A DNA stretch of 64,000 nt from NCBI RefSeq assembly GCF_030253575.1, contig NC_080560.1, positions 33,841,501 to 33,905,500 of the forward strand, in the 5' to 3' direction. Of the stretch, positions 30,066-40,500 are shown in pieces; positions within the stretch are counted from its first letter, which is position 1; each line of letters opens with the position of its first letter. A program made the position numbers and the translations under genes. The DNA is from Rhododendron vialii (Eukaryota; Streptophyta; Magnoliopsida; Ericales; Ericaceae). The notes under the pieces are model-generated. The model ran no database searches and had not been told where the DNA came from. It worked only from the letters and a program-made list of their open reading frames with translations.

Positions 30066-30604
30066 CAACTACTTCTTGTTCTCCTGGTCAGAAAGCTTGA
30101 GCTTTTCTTCGAGCTTGAGCCTCGGGGCCGGAAATCTCCTCCTCCGCACTAGACTTAAGAATGTGTGCGAGCAGCATTCGGTAGGTCCGGCATGATACAA
30201 CCTTTCTTGAGAACTTCTGCCCAAGCCGAGTGGGGAAGTATTCTTCATCCTTGTGATCCTCATCCCCATCCTCAAGATCCTCAACCCGATCCTTCTCAAC
30301 CAGGATGTGGATGGCGGGAGACTTCTTCACCGTGGTGGCGATAGGAGGGTCCGTGGTAATTTTCTGGACTAGACGGAAAATCTTGGTCGGGAAGACAGTG
30401 TTATCAATGTAGACATCGGATAGTTTATGCCACTCCTCCTCGTCTTTGACGTGGGAATCAGACTCATCCGACTCTGACTCTGATCCGACCCCGACTCCAT
30501 GAGAATCGGACTTCTCCGACCCCAACCCCGACTCCTCCTCCTCTTTGTCCTCTCTTCGTCCCTTTTAACTGCTTCGTCCTCCTCTTCATTCTTTCTCTTT
30601 GTCA
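30066..30604 (-). pseudogene. Decayed charged ORF of unknown function
   Basis: On the minus strand a Glu/Lys/Ser/Asp-rich reading frame (KRKNEEEDEAVKRDEER) near 30590-30520 shifts into another frame (SESESDESDSHVKDEEEWHK ... FPTRLGQKFSRKVVSCRTYR) that runs open to 30088. No single frame spans both, so the copy is either frame-shifted or spliced in a way I cannot see. The family is not recognised. Upstream sequence on the far side of the copia element (32781-32909, reading MEWADLAMAIIGCAIFFRFA) would join the first frame without a shift if the copia insertion and one copy of its 5-bp duplication were absent. Confidence 0.4.
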
Positions 30605-30609
30605 CTGTC

Positions 30610-32775
30610 TGTAAAATTCTGGAAGTTCTTAAACATTTTATTCATCTTTGATCACTATATATACAGAGTACAAAAGAATCAAATCCCCTAAGTCATGGGA
30701 TTATGCAAGATTACAGCTAGCATGATTACAGAATGCACATGGACATATTGACCATGAGGTGCTAAAATCATGGGCTGAAATATCTTCAGTCAAGGATATG
30801 ACTGAAATGCGGATATGACTGAAATGTGCTTTCCTAATACTCCCCCTCAAGTTGGAGCATGAGGATTGATCATATTCTTCTCTTCCCATTGTGTTTTTCA
30901 GGACCGACGCACGGGGACGATGATTGGATGGGGTAAAGCACATGGCGGATTATACATCTTTGAACAAGATGATGAGCATTTTCCTTTCACCAGTTTAGTC
31001 CAAAAGCCTTCTTTTGATCTTTGGCATTGGCGTCTTGGTCATCCTTCTGCTGCTCGCTTGCGCATTTTAGCAAAGTTGCAATCTGCAATTTCTTACCAGG
31101 ATTGCTTATGTTCCATTTGTCCCCTTTCCAAGCAAACTCGATTGCCATTTCCTAGTAGTTATATTAAATCTGTTGCTCTATTTGATCTCATTCATTGTGA
31201 TTTATGGGGTGGTTACCATACACCTTCTTTGATTGGTGCTCACTACTTCTTAAGCGTGGTTGACGATTTTAGTAGATGTACTTGGGTATTTCTAATGCGT
31301 GCTAAATCTGAGGCAAAACGATTTTTATGTGATTTCATTGTCATGGTCAGAACCCAATTCAACAAAACAGTGAAATTCATTCGTTCAGACAATGGTTCGG
31401 AATTCATTTTCAATGAAGTCCAAAAATTCCTTCAGGAAAATGGCATCCTTCATCAACGTAGTTGTGTTGGAACACCTCAACAAAATGGAGTGGTTGAACG
31501 CAAAAATAGACATTTACTTGAAGTCGCTCGGTCCTTACGATTTCAAGCAAATCTTCCACTTAAGTTTTGGGGTGATTGTGTTCTAACAGCTACTTACTTG
31601 ATCAATAGAATTCCTACACCGGTCTTGTCTGGAAAATCTCCTTATGAAGTTCTGTTTGGCACTATGCCCAAATACTCTCATCTTCGTGTATTTGGTTGCT
31701 TATGCTTTGCTCACAATATTCATTATAGTCACAAGTTCGATGCCCGTGCTCGAAAGTGTATATTTATTGGATATCCATTTGGACAAAAGGGTTACCGCTT
31801 ATACGATCTTGAAAATGGGAAAACCTTTACAAGTCGGGATGTCACATTTCATGAAACTGTTTTTCCATTTTATATTCACTCAGCACCATCTGAATCCCAT
31901 CCAGTCATTCCCGTACCTATTCTTGAAACCGTTGATTCTCCAGTGTCATCTATAGCATCTCCGAATTCCACTGTTTCACCCATGTTGACCAATCAGTCCA
32001 CAGAGACCAATATATCTCCGCAAAATGATACGGCACCTCCCATTCGTCAATCCACTCGAGTTCGTCAAGTTCCAGCCTATTTACGTGATTACGAATGCTC
32101 TACTGCCATGTTGCCAACCCCTCCAAGGAAGTCCAGTGCACAGGTATCACCCGGTTCTCCCATTCCTTTGTCCAATTATCTCAATTACTCTAAATTCTCT
32201 ACTGCACATATGTCCTTCATAGCAGCCCTTTCTTTAGAAGAGGAACCTACTTCTTTTACCATGGCTATGAAACATGCTCATTGGAGGGATGCTATGGCAA
32301 TTGAAATTAAAGCCTTGGAGGACAATGATACTTGGGTTTTGACTAATCTTCCTCCAGGAAAAACACCAATTGGGTGTAAATGGGTATTCAAAATCAAACG
32401 TCACTCCGATGGAACCATAGAGCGTTATAAGGCACGTCTTGTTGCCAAAGGTTACACCCAACAAGAAGGCCTTGATTATCATGATACTTTCGCTCCTGTG
32501 GCTAAGTTAACAACCCTCCGTTGCTTACTCGCTATAGCTGCTATCAAGCATTGGTCTTTGCACCAACTTGATGTGCACAATGCATTTTTACATGGCGACC
32601 TCAACGAAGAAATTTTTATGAGCTTACCACCAGGCTTTCATCGTAAGGGGGAGACTCGAGTTTGTCACCTTAATAAATCTCTGTATGGTTTAAAGCAAGC
32701 TTCCCGTCAATGGTTTGCAAAAATTTCGTCTGCCCTCCTTGAGGCCGGATATGACTGAAATGTGCTTTCCTAATA
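30610..32775 (-). mobile_element. Ty1/copia element with internally inverted body and truncated 5' LTR
   Basis: A 230-bp LTR reading on the minus strand starts TATTAGGAAAGC (30839) and ends TTTTACA (30610). The purine tract TTGAGGGGGAG adjoins its start (30840-30850), so this is the 3' LTR. The far end (32746-32775) carries only the outer 30 bp of the other LTR. CTGTC flanks both ends (30605-30609 and 32776-32780), a 5-bp LTR-element target duplication. The coding body between about 30888 and 32746 reads on the plus strand, opposite to the LTRs. Confidence 0.8.
30888..32758 (+). pseudogene. Copia polyprotein fragment (GAG-pre-integrase, integrase, partial reverse transcriptase)
   Basis: One open frame of about 620 residues without stops. 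Order: GAG-pre-integrase with the zinc-binding part (WHWRLGHPSAARL ... CSICPLSKQTRLPF), integrase core with the D,D,E residues in IHCDLWGG, IRSDNGSEF and QQNGVVERKN, the FIGYPFGQKGYRLYD region, then reverse transcriptase (YKARLVAKGYTQQEG, VHNAFLHGDLNEE, LYGLKQASRQWF). It is cut off before the YVDD box, running into LTR-derived sequence where the frame ends at TGA. gag, protease and RNase H are missing, so it is not functional. Its orientation is opposite to the LTR and purine tract at its left. Confidence 0.85.
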
Positions 32776-32917
32776 CTGTCTCTTGGGTGGAATGTGAGGA
32801 GGGTAGATTTTTAGGGTTTCCTGCAAACCTGAAGAAAATTGCGCACCCGATGATCGCCATGGCTAAGTCTGCCCACTCCATGCCGATCCCTATGCTGTGA
32901 GTAACGAGGGTGGAATG

Positions 32918-33644
32918 CAATGTTATGAATACCGTATTGGCCAGGCCAAGGTACCGGTTTTTCTACTAGTACGTATCGGTACCGGTCAGATATCGGGTAC
33001 CGTTTCAGATTTACCGCAACTATAATATATATAAAAATTATATATAATCATAATTCAAAAAAATCCCTCATACTATGCAATTCATCATATAATACCTATG
33101 TGTTTGCATCTTGTCCCACATTGCCTAATTATAAAACTCTTTTCCATCTTAAATGACTTTGCACACTAGTGGACTTGTAAATGAGGATCCAAGGAGAGAT
33201 CTCGCGTGCTCGGCAAAAGGGCTGTGGCCGACAGCAATTTGGAAAAACTGATTCGGAAATCAATTGACCGGGTGCGCGTCACGGGTTATTCGTGCACAGG
33301 GGGGTGCAAATCCGGGATTTGAGCCTCGCGCACGTACTATGGTTAAGCCCATGTTTTGCTAAAATTCTGAAATTTTTTTTTTTTTTTGGGTTAAGATAAC
33401 CCAAAAAAATATTTTGAAACGTTTTTTTTTTTTTTGGGACCACAAAATGATTAAATGACATTAAAAAAAAAAACTTTGCAAAATCTCGGCCGGAGTTCCC
33501 GGTACCGGCCGGTATTTTTCGAGATGACTAGTACCGGGCGGTAACGACCGGTATTTGGTCCGGAACGGTATTGGGAGGTTAGGGTACCGGTTTCTCTCAA
33601 ATTCGGTACGTACTGGCCGGTACGGTACGAGATTGATATCATTG
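32918..33644. mobile_element. hAT-type MITE rich in GGTACCGG words
   Basis: Ends CAATGTTATGAATACCGTA and (inverted) CAATGATATCAATCTCGTA. The perfect 8-bp duplication GTGGAATG flanks it (32910-32917 and 33645-33652). Subterminal regions on both sides are full of TACCGG/CCGGTA repeats. No ORF. Confidence 0.82.
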
Positions 33645-33825
33645 GTGGAATGTGCTCTGGCTGAGTCATGCTTTGTTTTTTAACTTGTGGAATTTGAATT
33701 CCTGTTGGATCCATTTGATTAGCCAAATAATGATAGAAAGTGCAATAAAGAAAAAAAAAAATACCGAGTACTTTTTTGTTGTTCAGTTAGCAAGAAGTGA
33801 TAGAAAACAAACTTTTCCGTACAAC

Positions 33826-34596
33826 TAGGAATGGCAACGGGATGGGGCGGGCGCGGGATTTTTGCGTATCCCGACCCGAAAATTATTACCTGACCCCGAC
33901 CGAGTATTTTTTCGGTAGCCCCATTCCCGTTCTAATCGGGGAAAGGGTTTACCCGCCCCGCTCCATAAAAAATTAAAAAGATTGCTAATCTAAAACCAAA
34001 ATAAAAGAAAATAAGTAGAAATAAAGTGTTAGTTTAGTATAATGGTGAAAATATAAAGGTGAAAATATAAGGGTTTTTTAGTATAATACTCCATCCGTTC
34101 CAAAATGAGGGACCTTTTTGAAAAAGCATGTTATTTTCAATTGCTTATATCTTTCAATGTGAGTGTTAAAAAATATGCAATATGGATCTTATTTGATAGA
34201 TTATAATTAGTTTTATTAAACAAAGTTTTCAAAATAACATAAAACTTCATAAATCGGAAGGTATAAGCATTTTAAAATGGCACGGAATCACAAAAGATCA
34301 CTCATTTTGGAACGGAAAAAGTAATAATATTAGGGTAAAAATATAAAATTTGAAGTATTAATGATAATTAGATTAGGATAAAAGTATAATTTTATAAATA
34401 AATACATTCCGGCGCGAGTAATATCGGGGAGAGTATATCGGGGCGAGGTCGGGGTGGGTTTAGGGGTAGGGTATTATCACCCCGAACCCTACCCGAACCT
34501 AGCCGGGTTTTAGTATTTTTACCCTGACCTGATACTCGAAAAGGTGGTGGAAAACTCGTCATGTTTGGGGCGAGGCGGGTCTGATTGCCATCTCTA
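33826..34596. mobile_element. hAT-type MITE containing a Stowaway MITE
   Basis: Ends TAGGAATGGCAACGGGATG and (inverted) TAGAGATGGCAATCAGACC. The perfect 8-bp duplication CGTACAAC lies at 33818-33825 and 34597-34604. GC-rich CCCCGACC subterminal words enclose an AT-rich centre that hosts the Stowaway at 34089-34321. Confidence 0.85.
34089..34321. mobile_element. Stowaway-type (Tc1/mariner) MITE
   Basis: Ends CTCCATCCGTTCCAAAATGA and (inverted) CTTTTTCCGTTCCAAAATGA, flanked by TA on each side (34087-34088 and 34322-34323). These are classic Stowaway ends. 233 bp, non-coding. Confidence 0.88.
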
Positions 34597-34967
34597 CGTA
34601 CAACCTTCAAAAGCTAGAAAGCGTGCTTTACTTTTTCTCATAAAAAGTGCAGAGAAATTTTATTTTCTTGCATGAATGAACAATCACTACTATAGTATTT
34701 TTTTTTGCAAGACTTTCATCTTAATCAAACTGATGCGATAAGGAAAAATATATTTTCTTTTTCTTTATTTTCTCTCATTTTCGCTTTCCATTATATTTTT
34801 CTCTCTAATCAAACGGATCCATAGAAAGAGCCAAAGATGAGGGAAAATTTAAAAACAAAAAAATGAATTTAACTTTCCTCTTATTTTCTTACCGACTTAT
34901 TCTCTACTTTCTCTCTTAATTATTTTCTTATTTTGTTAATTCAACTTTCCTTTCACAAGTTCCAAAC

Positions 34968-35424
34968 TAGACCTGGGTAACAGGTTGTATCGGGTCGTAT
35001 TTGTGTCGGATCAGTCGGGTTTGTATCACAAACCATCCAACCCGAACCCGACCCATTTAGAATTCATGTTTTCAAGTCGTGTTATTTTTGTGTTTCGTGT
35101 CAGAAATGTTCAACCCTAACCCATTAACTTCGTGTCCGGTTCGTGTTGTGTTATTATATCCGTTCCCCAACTCTATATAGAATTACAAATATACTATATT
35201 ATATATATATATGTTCGTGTTAATGGGTGACACATACTAGTAACCGTGTTGGTCGTGTCAATTTCGTGTCTCGCGTATTCAACCTGAATCCGACCCATTT
35301 AGAATTCGTATTCTCTAGTCGTGTCATTTTCGTGTTTCATGTCAGAAATATTCAATCCTAACCCGCTAATTTTGTATCCGGTTCGTATCGTATTATCGTG
35401 TTTCATGTTTGTTGCCCAGCTCTA
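34968..35424. mobile_element. hAT-type non-autonomous element (copy B)
   Basis: Ends TAGACCTGGGTAAC and (inverted) TAGAGCTGGGCAAC. The perfect 8-bp duplication TTCCAAAC lies at 34960-34967 and 35425-35432. It has the same two-unit body as copy A (5300-6208), reversed, with an uninterrupted AT-rich spacer. No ORF. Confidence 0.88.
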
Positions 35425-35432
35425 TTCCAAAC

Positions 35433-35842
35433 AGAGCTAGGGGTTCTTCTCTCTCTCCATTGTTTATACTCTATTTATTGTGAAAAAAGATACAAGAATC
35501 CCATAAATTAATTAAGGATGATTCTGATTAGCTATAAATCTTTTGTTTTAGAAGTTTTATTAAAAGTGAGCTTATCAGTTAAATTATTTTTCGATCAATG
35601 GATTATGATACGAAGATTATGGGATCAAAGCTTGCTTTCCATAATTTTATGGCAATTGAATTTGAATGATAGTTTATCCCTTCCATATAAAAGTCAGCAC
35701 AAATCTAAGGGTCTAATTTTTAAATGATTTTCAAAAACTAATAATTTAACATAAGAAAATTCTAACAATTATTGGCCAATTAATATGTGCCACCGGTCGT
35801 AATCAGGACTCTTCTCACTAAAGAACCCATAATATAAAAGCA
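35433..35842. other. Intergenic, nothing recognised
   Basis: AT-rich. A short open frame at 35518-35727 has no recognisable protein features. Confidence 0.4.
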
Positions 35843-37670
35843 TTAGCGAATGCCCGTGCCTGAAGGCACGGCACAACACATTTTGAAGACAACTAAAGCT
35901 ACGGGTCGAGCAATGAGCAAAGGGAGCATGTTGAAAAAAATGGATAGGAATAAAGTAAAATATGGTAACGTTTAAAAGAGTGTCAATAACAACACATGTT
36001 CTAATGAAACAAAGTTTATAAAAATGAGAAAAAAAGGTTTACAATTACTCCATGTATTAATCTTGCAAAAAAATGTTGTTTTGACAACTATCAAGGAAAA
36101 AAATAATAGGGTGTTGCCGTTCAAAAAAGAAAGATAGAAAGAATAGGGCGTTAATTAGTTTTGCACTCTTTCTTTTCCTATGTCGGTAGATATTAAAAGA
36201 CATTAAAAAAAAATGCCTCCAGCCTCAAGTAAACACTCCAATTGCTTACAATTTTTTGTAAACATGTCTCTCATCGTTCTCTTCTCTGTCATTTTGATTT
36301 TAGACTTTCTAGACATTTAGAGTCGGCTTCAAAACCAGTCCTATCTCCTTAATTTTAGGGTGTAAATATGGCTGATCTTCTTGTTCTCTTGTACAGTAAT
36401 ACAAATCTTCGGAATTTATGAATCTGAAAATAAGGAATGAATAGGTTAAATCTTTATTTTTGCATCTATGTCCATAAACATTAACAAACGCTGTGGTATT
36501 AGCAAAATGAGAAGCACAGTCTACCAATATTCTTAAGTCGTTCTATATCTATGAACATAAAAAAATTCGTATCGATCTGTATCTATGAACATAAAAAAAT
36601 CTGTATTGTTAGTAAACGTATTGTTAAAAAATTTGATTAAACATGAAAATCTATAATAATCACTAACAAAACTCCAAACCACAAAAATATTAATGGGACC
36701 ACTTATCACTTTCCCTCTTTTTTCAATACGTGTGACGCAAACTCAGGTATACATGGCATCAAAATATCAAGAATGACATTCCGTTCACGTACAGAGCCTT
36801 AATCTTCATAGAATAGCGAATGGCTATAATTCCGTTCTCGTAACGTCTTTGTTTTTTTAAACTGTAGAGAAGGGGATTTAGCTCCGTGCATTAGAGCTGG
36901 AAAAACTGTTGAAGCAGAAAAACAAAAGATTACCTCACTATCGGTGTCTCGGTGATGTCTGCAATAGTCTTTATGGTTTAGCATCAAAAGTTGGAATAAA
37001 AAATCATCATTAAATTAATTAGAAGTTGGAAATGAAAACTAATATTAACACATTGTATCGTGCCAATTAAAAAAGAACACATTATATCATCTTTCCTTTA
37101 CCTTTACGGTAACTTTTTTTGCTTACCGCTTAACAGCGGTGGAAAAGGGTGTAAATATCTTTGTGTCTCTGTGTATGAGAGAGAGAGAGAGAGAGAAAGA
37201 GAGAGGAAATTCACAGCCGTGATTGTGATTGTAAAATTTTATAATAAACCCCACAAAATCACAGCCGTGATTGTGATTCCTAAACTGAAAAGGAAATTAA
37301 AAAATTTTAGTAACTGGCAGCCGTGATTGTGATTGCCGCTTAACAACCGTGATTTTTTCCTCATTGCAATTCATTACGTGATTGGGGGTTCATTCTTTCC
37401 AAATATACTTGCTATATATTTCCCAATTAATGTGATAATCAATAGAAGTTTAAATGTCAATATTTGGTAAACATGGTAAAAAATTAAATCTCTGAATCAT
37501 AGGGAATCAATCTCAGGGATTCTTTTTTTTTTTTTTTTGATTAGCCGATTACCAAAATGCGATGATGATAACCCTTGAACAACCAACGGTCTAAATTTAT
37601 AGAGGGGACAAATCTGAGCGTTGGTTGTCTTTTGGATTAACACACAGTCCTATCTTATTATATAGATAGA
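35843..37670 (-). mobile_element. Non-autonomous Helitron, 1.8 kb
   Basis: On the minus strand it starts TCTATCTATATAATAAGATA at 37670, preceded by A. It ends with the hairpin CCGTGCC-TTCA-GGCACGG (35854-35871), then GGCATTCG and the terminal CTAA (35843), followed by T. A 5' TC, a 3' hairpin about 11 nt before CTRR and insertion between A and T are Helitron rules. No Rep/helicase coding was found, so it would depend on another element. The interior includes a GA run at about 37177-37205 and repeated GCCGTGATTGTGATT words (about 37215-37340). Confidence 0.72.
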
Positions 37671-37768
37671 TTATAATTTTTGTTTAATATATAGTATAGA
37701 TGATTCCGGTAATTTGTTAAGAAATGTCAAATTATTTTCGATAGTGAATAAAGATTTGATGATGAGTA

Positions 37769-37952
37769 CTAGTGTTAATCCGTGCCTACGGCACTATGCA
37801 TCTCGGTTGGAAGGGGATGACAGTTGTGTGATTTAGGTGAAAACCATGAACACTTAACCGGAAAGTGGGAGGATGCACTATAGCTTTTGGATCAAATGAA
37901 TCTAAGCCGTTCCAACAACTTATCCCCACACCCTTCTGTTTTATAATAGAGA
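37769..37952 (-). mobile_element. 184-bp micro-Helitron
   Basis: On the minus strand it begins TCTCTATTATAAAACAG (37952), preceded by A. It ends with hairpin GTGCC-GTA-GGCAC, GGATTAACA and terminal CTAG (37769), followed by T. All terminal Helitron features fit within 184 bp. No coding capacity. Confidence 0.72.
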
Positions 37953-38548
37953 TGATAACAATTATTATTATGCATGCTTGAGCTGATGCAAGTTTTGCAG
38001 AGTCGAGCCTGAACACTCCCAAACTCGGCTGCTTTGCAGCCCTACATGATGTACTCCATCCCGAAAATTTCCTACTATATATCTCTCTCTTTTTAAGTGC
38101 AATGTATTATTAAGCTCAGCCAAAAAAATCAAAGGTCTAGGGATGAAATCTCCCATACAACAAACACAAAAAACAATAGGAAAGGCAGCCAATTTGCTAC
38201 TGTCCTGGTTAACCTGATATCAGTTACTATTTCGTACGTTTTTTCCTCTTTATTTGGTATGAATAATTTTGACCAAGCTTCAATTTACTCTTTGTACACT
38301 ATAAAAAATGTTAAATCAAAGAATCTTCTAATTTGGTAATGTTCATGCATCGTTCAAATAGATAACCACATGCATTGTTCCAAGGATCACTACAAGATGT
38401 ATATGCCAAAATTGTATATTGCCGTGGATGACTACGCAAACATCTTTTTCTATTTGTGAAAAAGTTACATTTAATATGATTCTCCGAATCCATCTAAAAT
38501 GTAAAAATCATAAAATTCCATGAGTTTTGCTATGACCACACACAAACA
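37953..38548. other. Intergenic, nothing recognised
   Basis: No gene or clear repeat seen. Confidence 0.4.
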
Positions 38549-38663
38549 GTACTTACTGCTTACACAAATTCGCTCACCTCACATGTGGGGTTTAACACAT
38601 ATTACACACTCCCAATGTGTGTGGGGGCTCACGTGTGATGTGAGAGAGTTTTGTGTAAGCAGG
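38549..38663. mobile_element. Short MITE-like inverted repeat
   Basis: CTGCTTACACAAATTCGCTC near 38557 and the inverse of GAGAGAGTTTTGTGTAAGCAG-type sequence near 38640-38661 pair. CTCACATGTG-type words lie inside. About 115 bp, non-coding. Confidence 0.55.
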
Positions 38664-39810
38664 GGTAGAGCCAAAAAATTTAGTTAGTGGGGTTAAAAAT
38701 TAGATTGATCATATGCAGCTATATTTTTTGTACGCACAAATCCAAAATTAACTAAATTAAGAGGTTAATTATAAGATCGATATGCATAAATAATTCATGT
38801 TTGCCTCATAATTGGCCCCAAAAGACTTGTTTGTAAAATAATTCATGATGGTCTTATTTATAGCACTATAAACTCTCGAAAAGAAGAGAACGCTTGGAAT
38901 TTTAAGCATTTAAAACAAATTGGGGCAATTTAGAGATTTTTTGTGGGGTCAAAATAAAAAAAATATTGGTTACAAACTATCAAATGTGTGTAATTGTTTG
39001 TGTTAGGTTTCAAAATTATTGAAGTTCTATTTTACTTTGTTCTTATTCACCTTGCATTTTGTTTTACATTTCCCCCTCCACGTTTCCTCTTACTATATAT
39101 CTTGCATCCCTTTGAGAAGGAAAAATTATTCATTGTTCTTGGAGTAAGGCTGTGTGATACATTACCTTATGTTGTGATTAGTAAATATTGTGGGATTCTT
39201 AACTTTTGCATTGATAGATTAGAAAACAAATTGACATGTGAGTTGTTGTGATTAGTGTGAAGTATTGCTCCAAAAGCACACTCAATAACTCTTCTTGAGT
39301 AGTCTAATTGTACTAGAATACGCTTGTGAAAAAGATACTCCATCGATCCCAAAATAATTGTCCAAATCTTAATATTTAAATTTAAAAAATTATTTAAATT
39401 TTGTAATTTTAATATTTATAATATTATATATTAAGACTTTCCGCAGTAGAATTAAGCAAAATTTATCAAACTGAGAATTCATATAATACATACGATAAGA
39501 CATTCTAAATTAAAATATAGGTATATATGAGATTTAAATTTGATGACACAATCCTTCAAAAGGTCATGCGCTCCTGCACTCAATCATCACACTGCACTCG
39601 CGCTCTCAATCTTCGCTCCCGTAAAATTTAGTAGTTCTTGATATATTTCAAAGCCACTTTCACGCTTCCGCTCACGCTTTGACTAACGTACAATCAGGTG
39701 ACTTTAGGATCTAAATAGTGAAATATAGACAATTACTGCCGGGGAGTATTAATTAAGCAAATCAATTACTCCGCCCTTCAGTTTTTCAGCGTAGGGCTCG
39801 GGAGAAATTT
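38664..39810. other. Intergenic, nothing recognised
   Basis: AT-rich with scattered short ORFs lacking protein features. No RNA gene seen. Confidence 0.4.
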
Positions 39811-39811
39811 T

Positions 39812-40062
39812 GGGATGCAAATAGGGTATTGTACACGCGGTATCCGGCAACGTGTCTGAGTCGTCCAAACATTTTTTTGATGGTCCAAATCTGAGCAGAG
39901 AAGAAGTGGAGAGATCAAGAGTGGCCGGCTGAATAGGAGAGAGGGATGCAAATAGGATGTTGTACATGCGGTACCTGGCAACGCGTCTGAGCCGTCCAAA
40001 CGTTTTTTTGACGGCCCAAATCTAAGCAGAGGAGAGAGAGTGGCCAGCTGAATAGGAAAGAT
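39812..40062 (+). repeat. Two tandem copies (about 130 bp) upstream of the YSL gene
   Basis: Units starting GGGATGCAAATAGG(G/A)T at about 39812 and 39943 share the words GTCCAAAC, TTTTTTTGA and GTGGCC(G/A)GCTGAATAGGA. They differ at about one base in ten. They lie 220-460 bp upstream of the TATA box of the YSL gene. Confidence 0.8.
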
Positions 40063-40274
40063 GATGCTCGAATCTTGACCACCCAAAATACCTTTGAACG
40101 GCTCGAATGGGCGCCTGATATTGACCGTTCAAAACGCGTTCGGAGTGGAGAGGTTTTTAGTCGTTTGGACTTCCTCGAAGATAGGCTACAAGTTTGGTAG
40201 CAAGCTGAACTGTCATTCGCTTTTCTATGGGGATTCGTCAATCCGACTTTGACCCACCCATTCAATTCTCCTAC

Positions 40275-40283
40275 TATAAATAG
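40275..40283 (+). promoter_or_regulatory. TATA box of the YSL gene
   Basis: TATAAATAG, a strong plant TATA box, 218 bp upstream of the YSL start codon and just before a pyrimidine- then GA-rich leader. The transcription start would be near 40305-40315. Confidence 0.7.
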
Positions 40284-40427
40284 CATTGACACCCCTCCCT
40301 CATCGTCTTATCTCTAACCACTCCTCCTTCCCCGAAGAGAGAGAAAAAGATAGAGAGAGAGAGAGAGAGAGTCCCTCTCAATCTCTTGTCTCATCCTTCT
40401 TCGTTAGAGTCAGACAGAGAAACTCCG

Positions 40428-40430
<3 letters not shown>

Positions 40431-40490
<60 letters not shown>
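40431..40490. repeat. (GA)n microsatellite in the YSL 5' leader
   Basis: About 30 GA units ending 10 bp before the ATG, with a shorter GA run at 40352-40371. Length variation here would change the 5' leader of the mRNA. Confidence 0.95.
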
Positions 40491-40492
<2 letters not shown>

Positions 40493-40500
40493 CCACCGGC

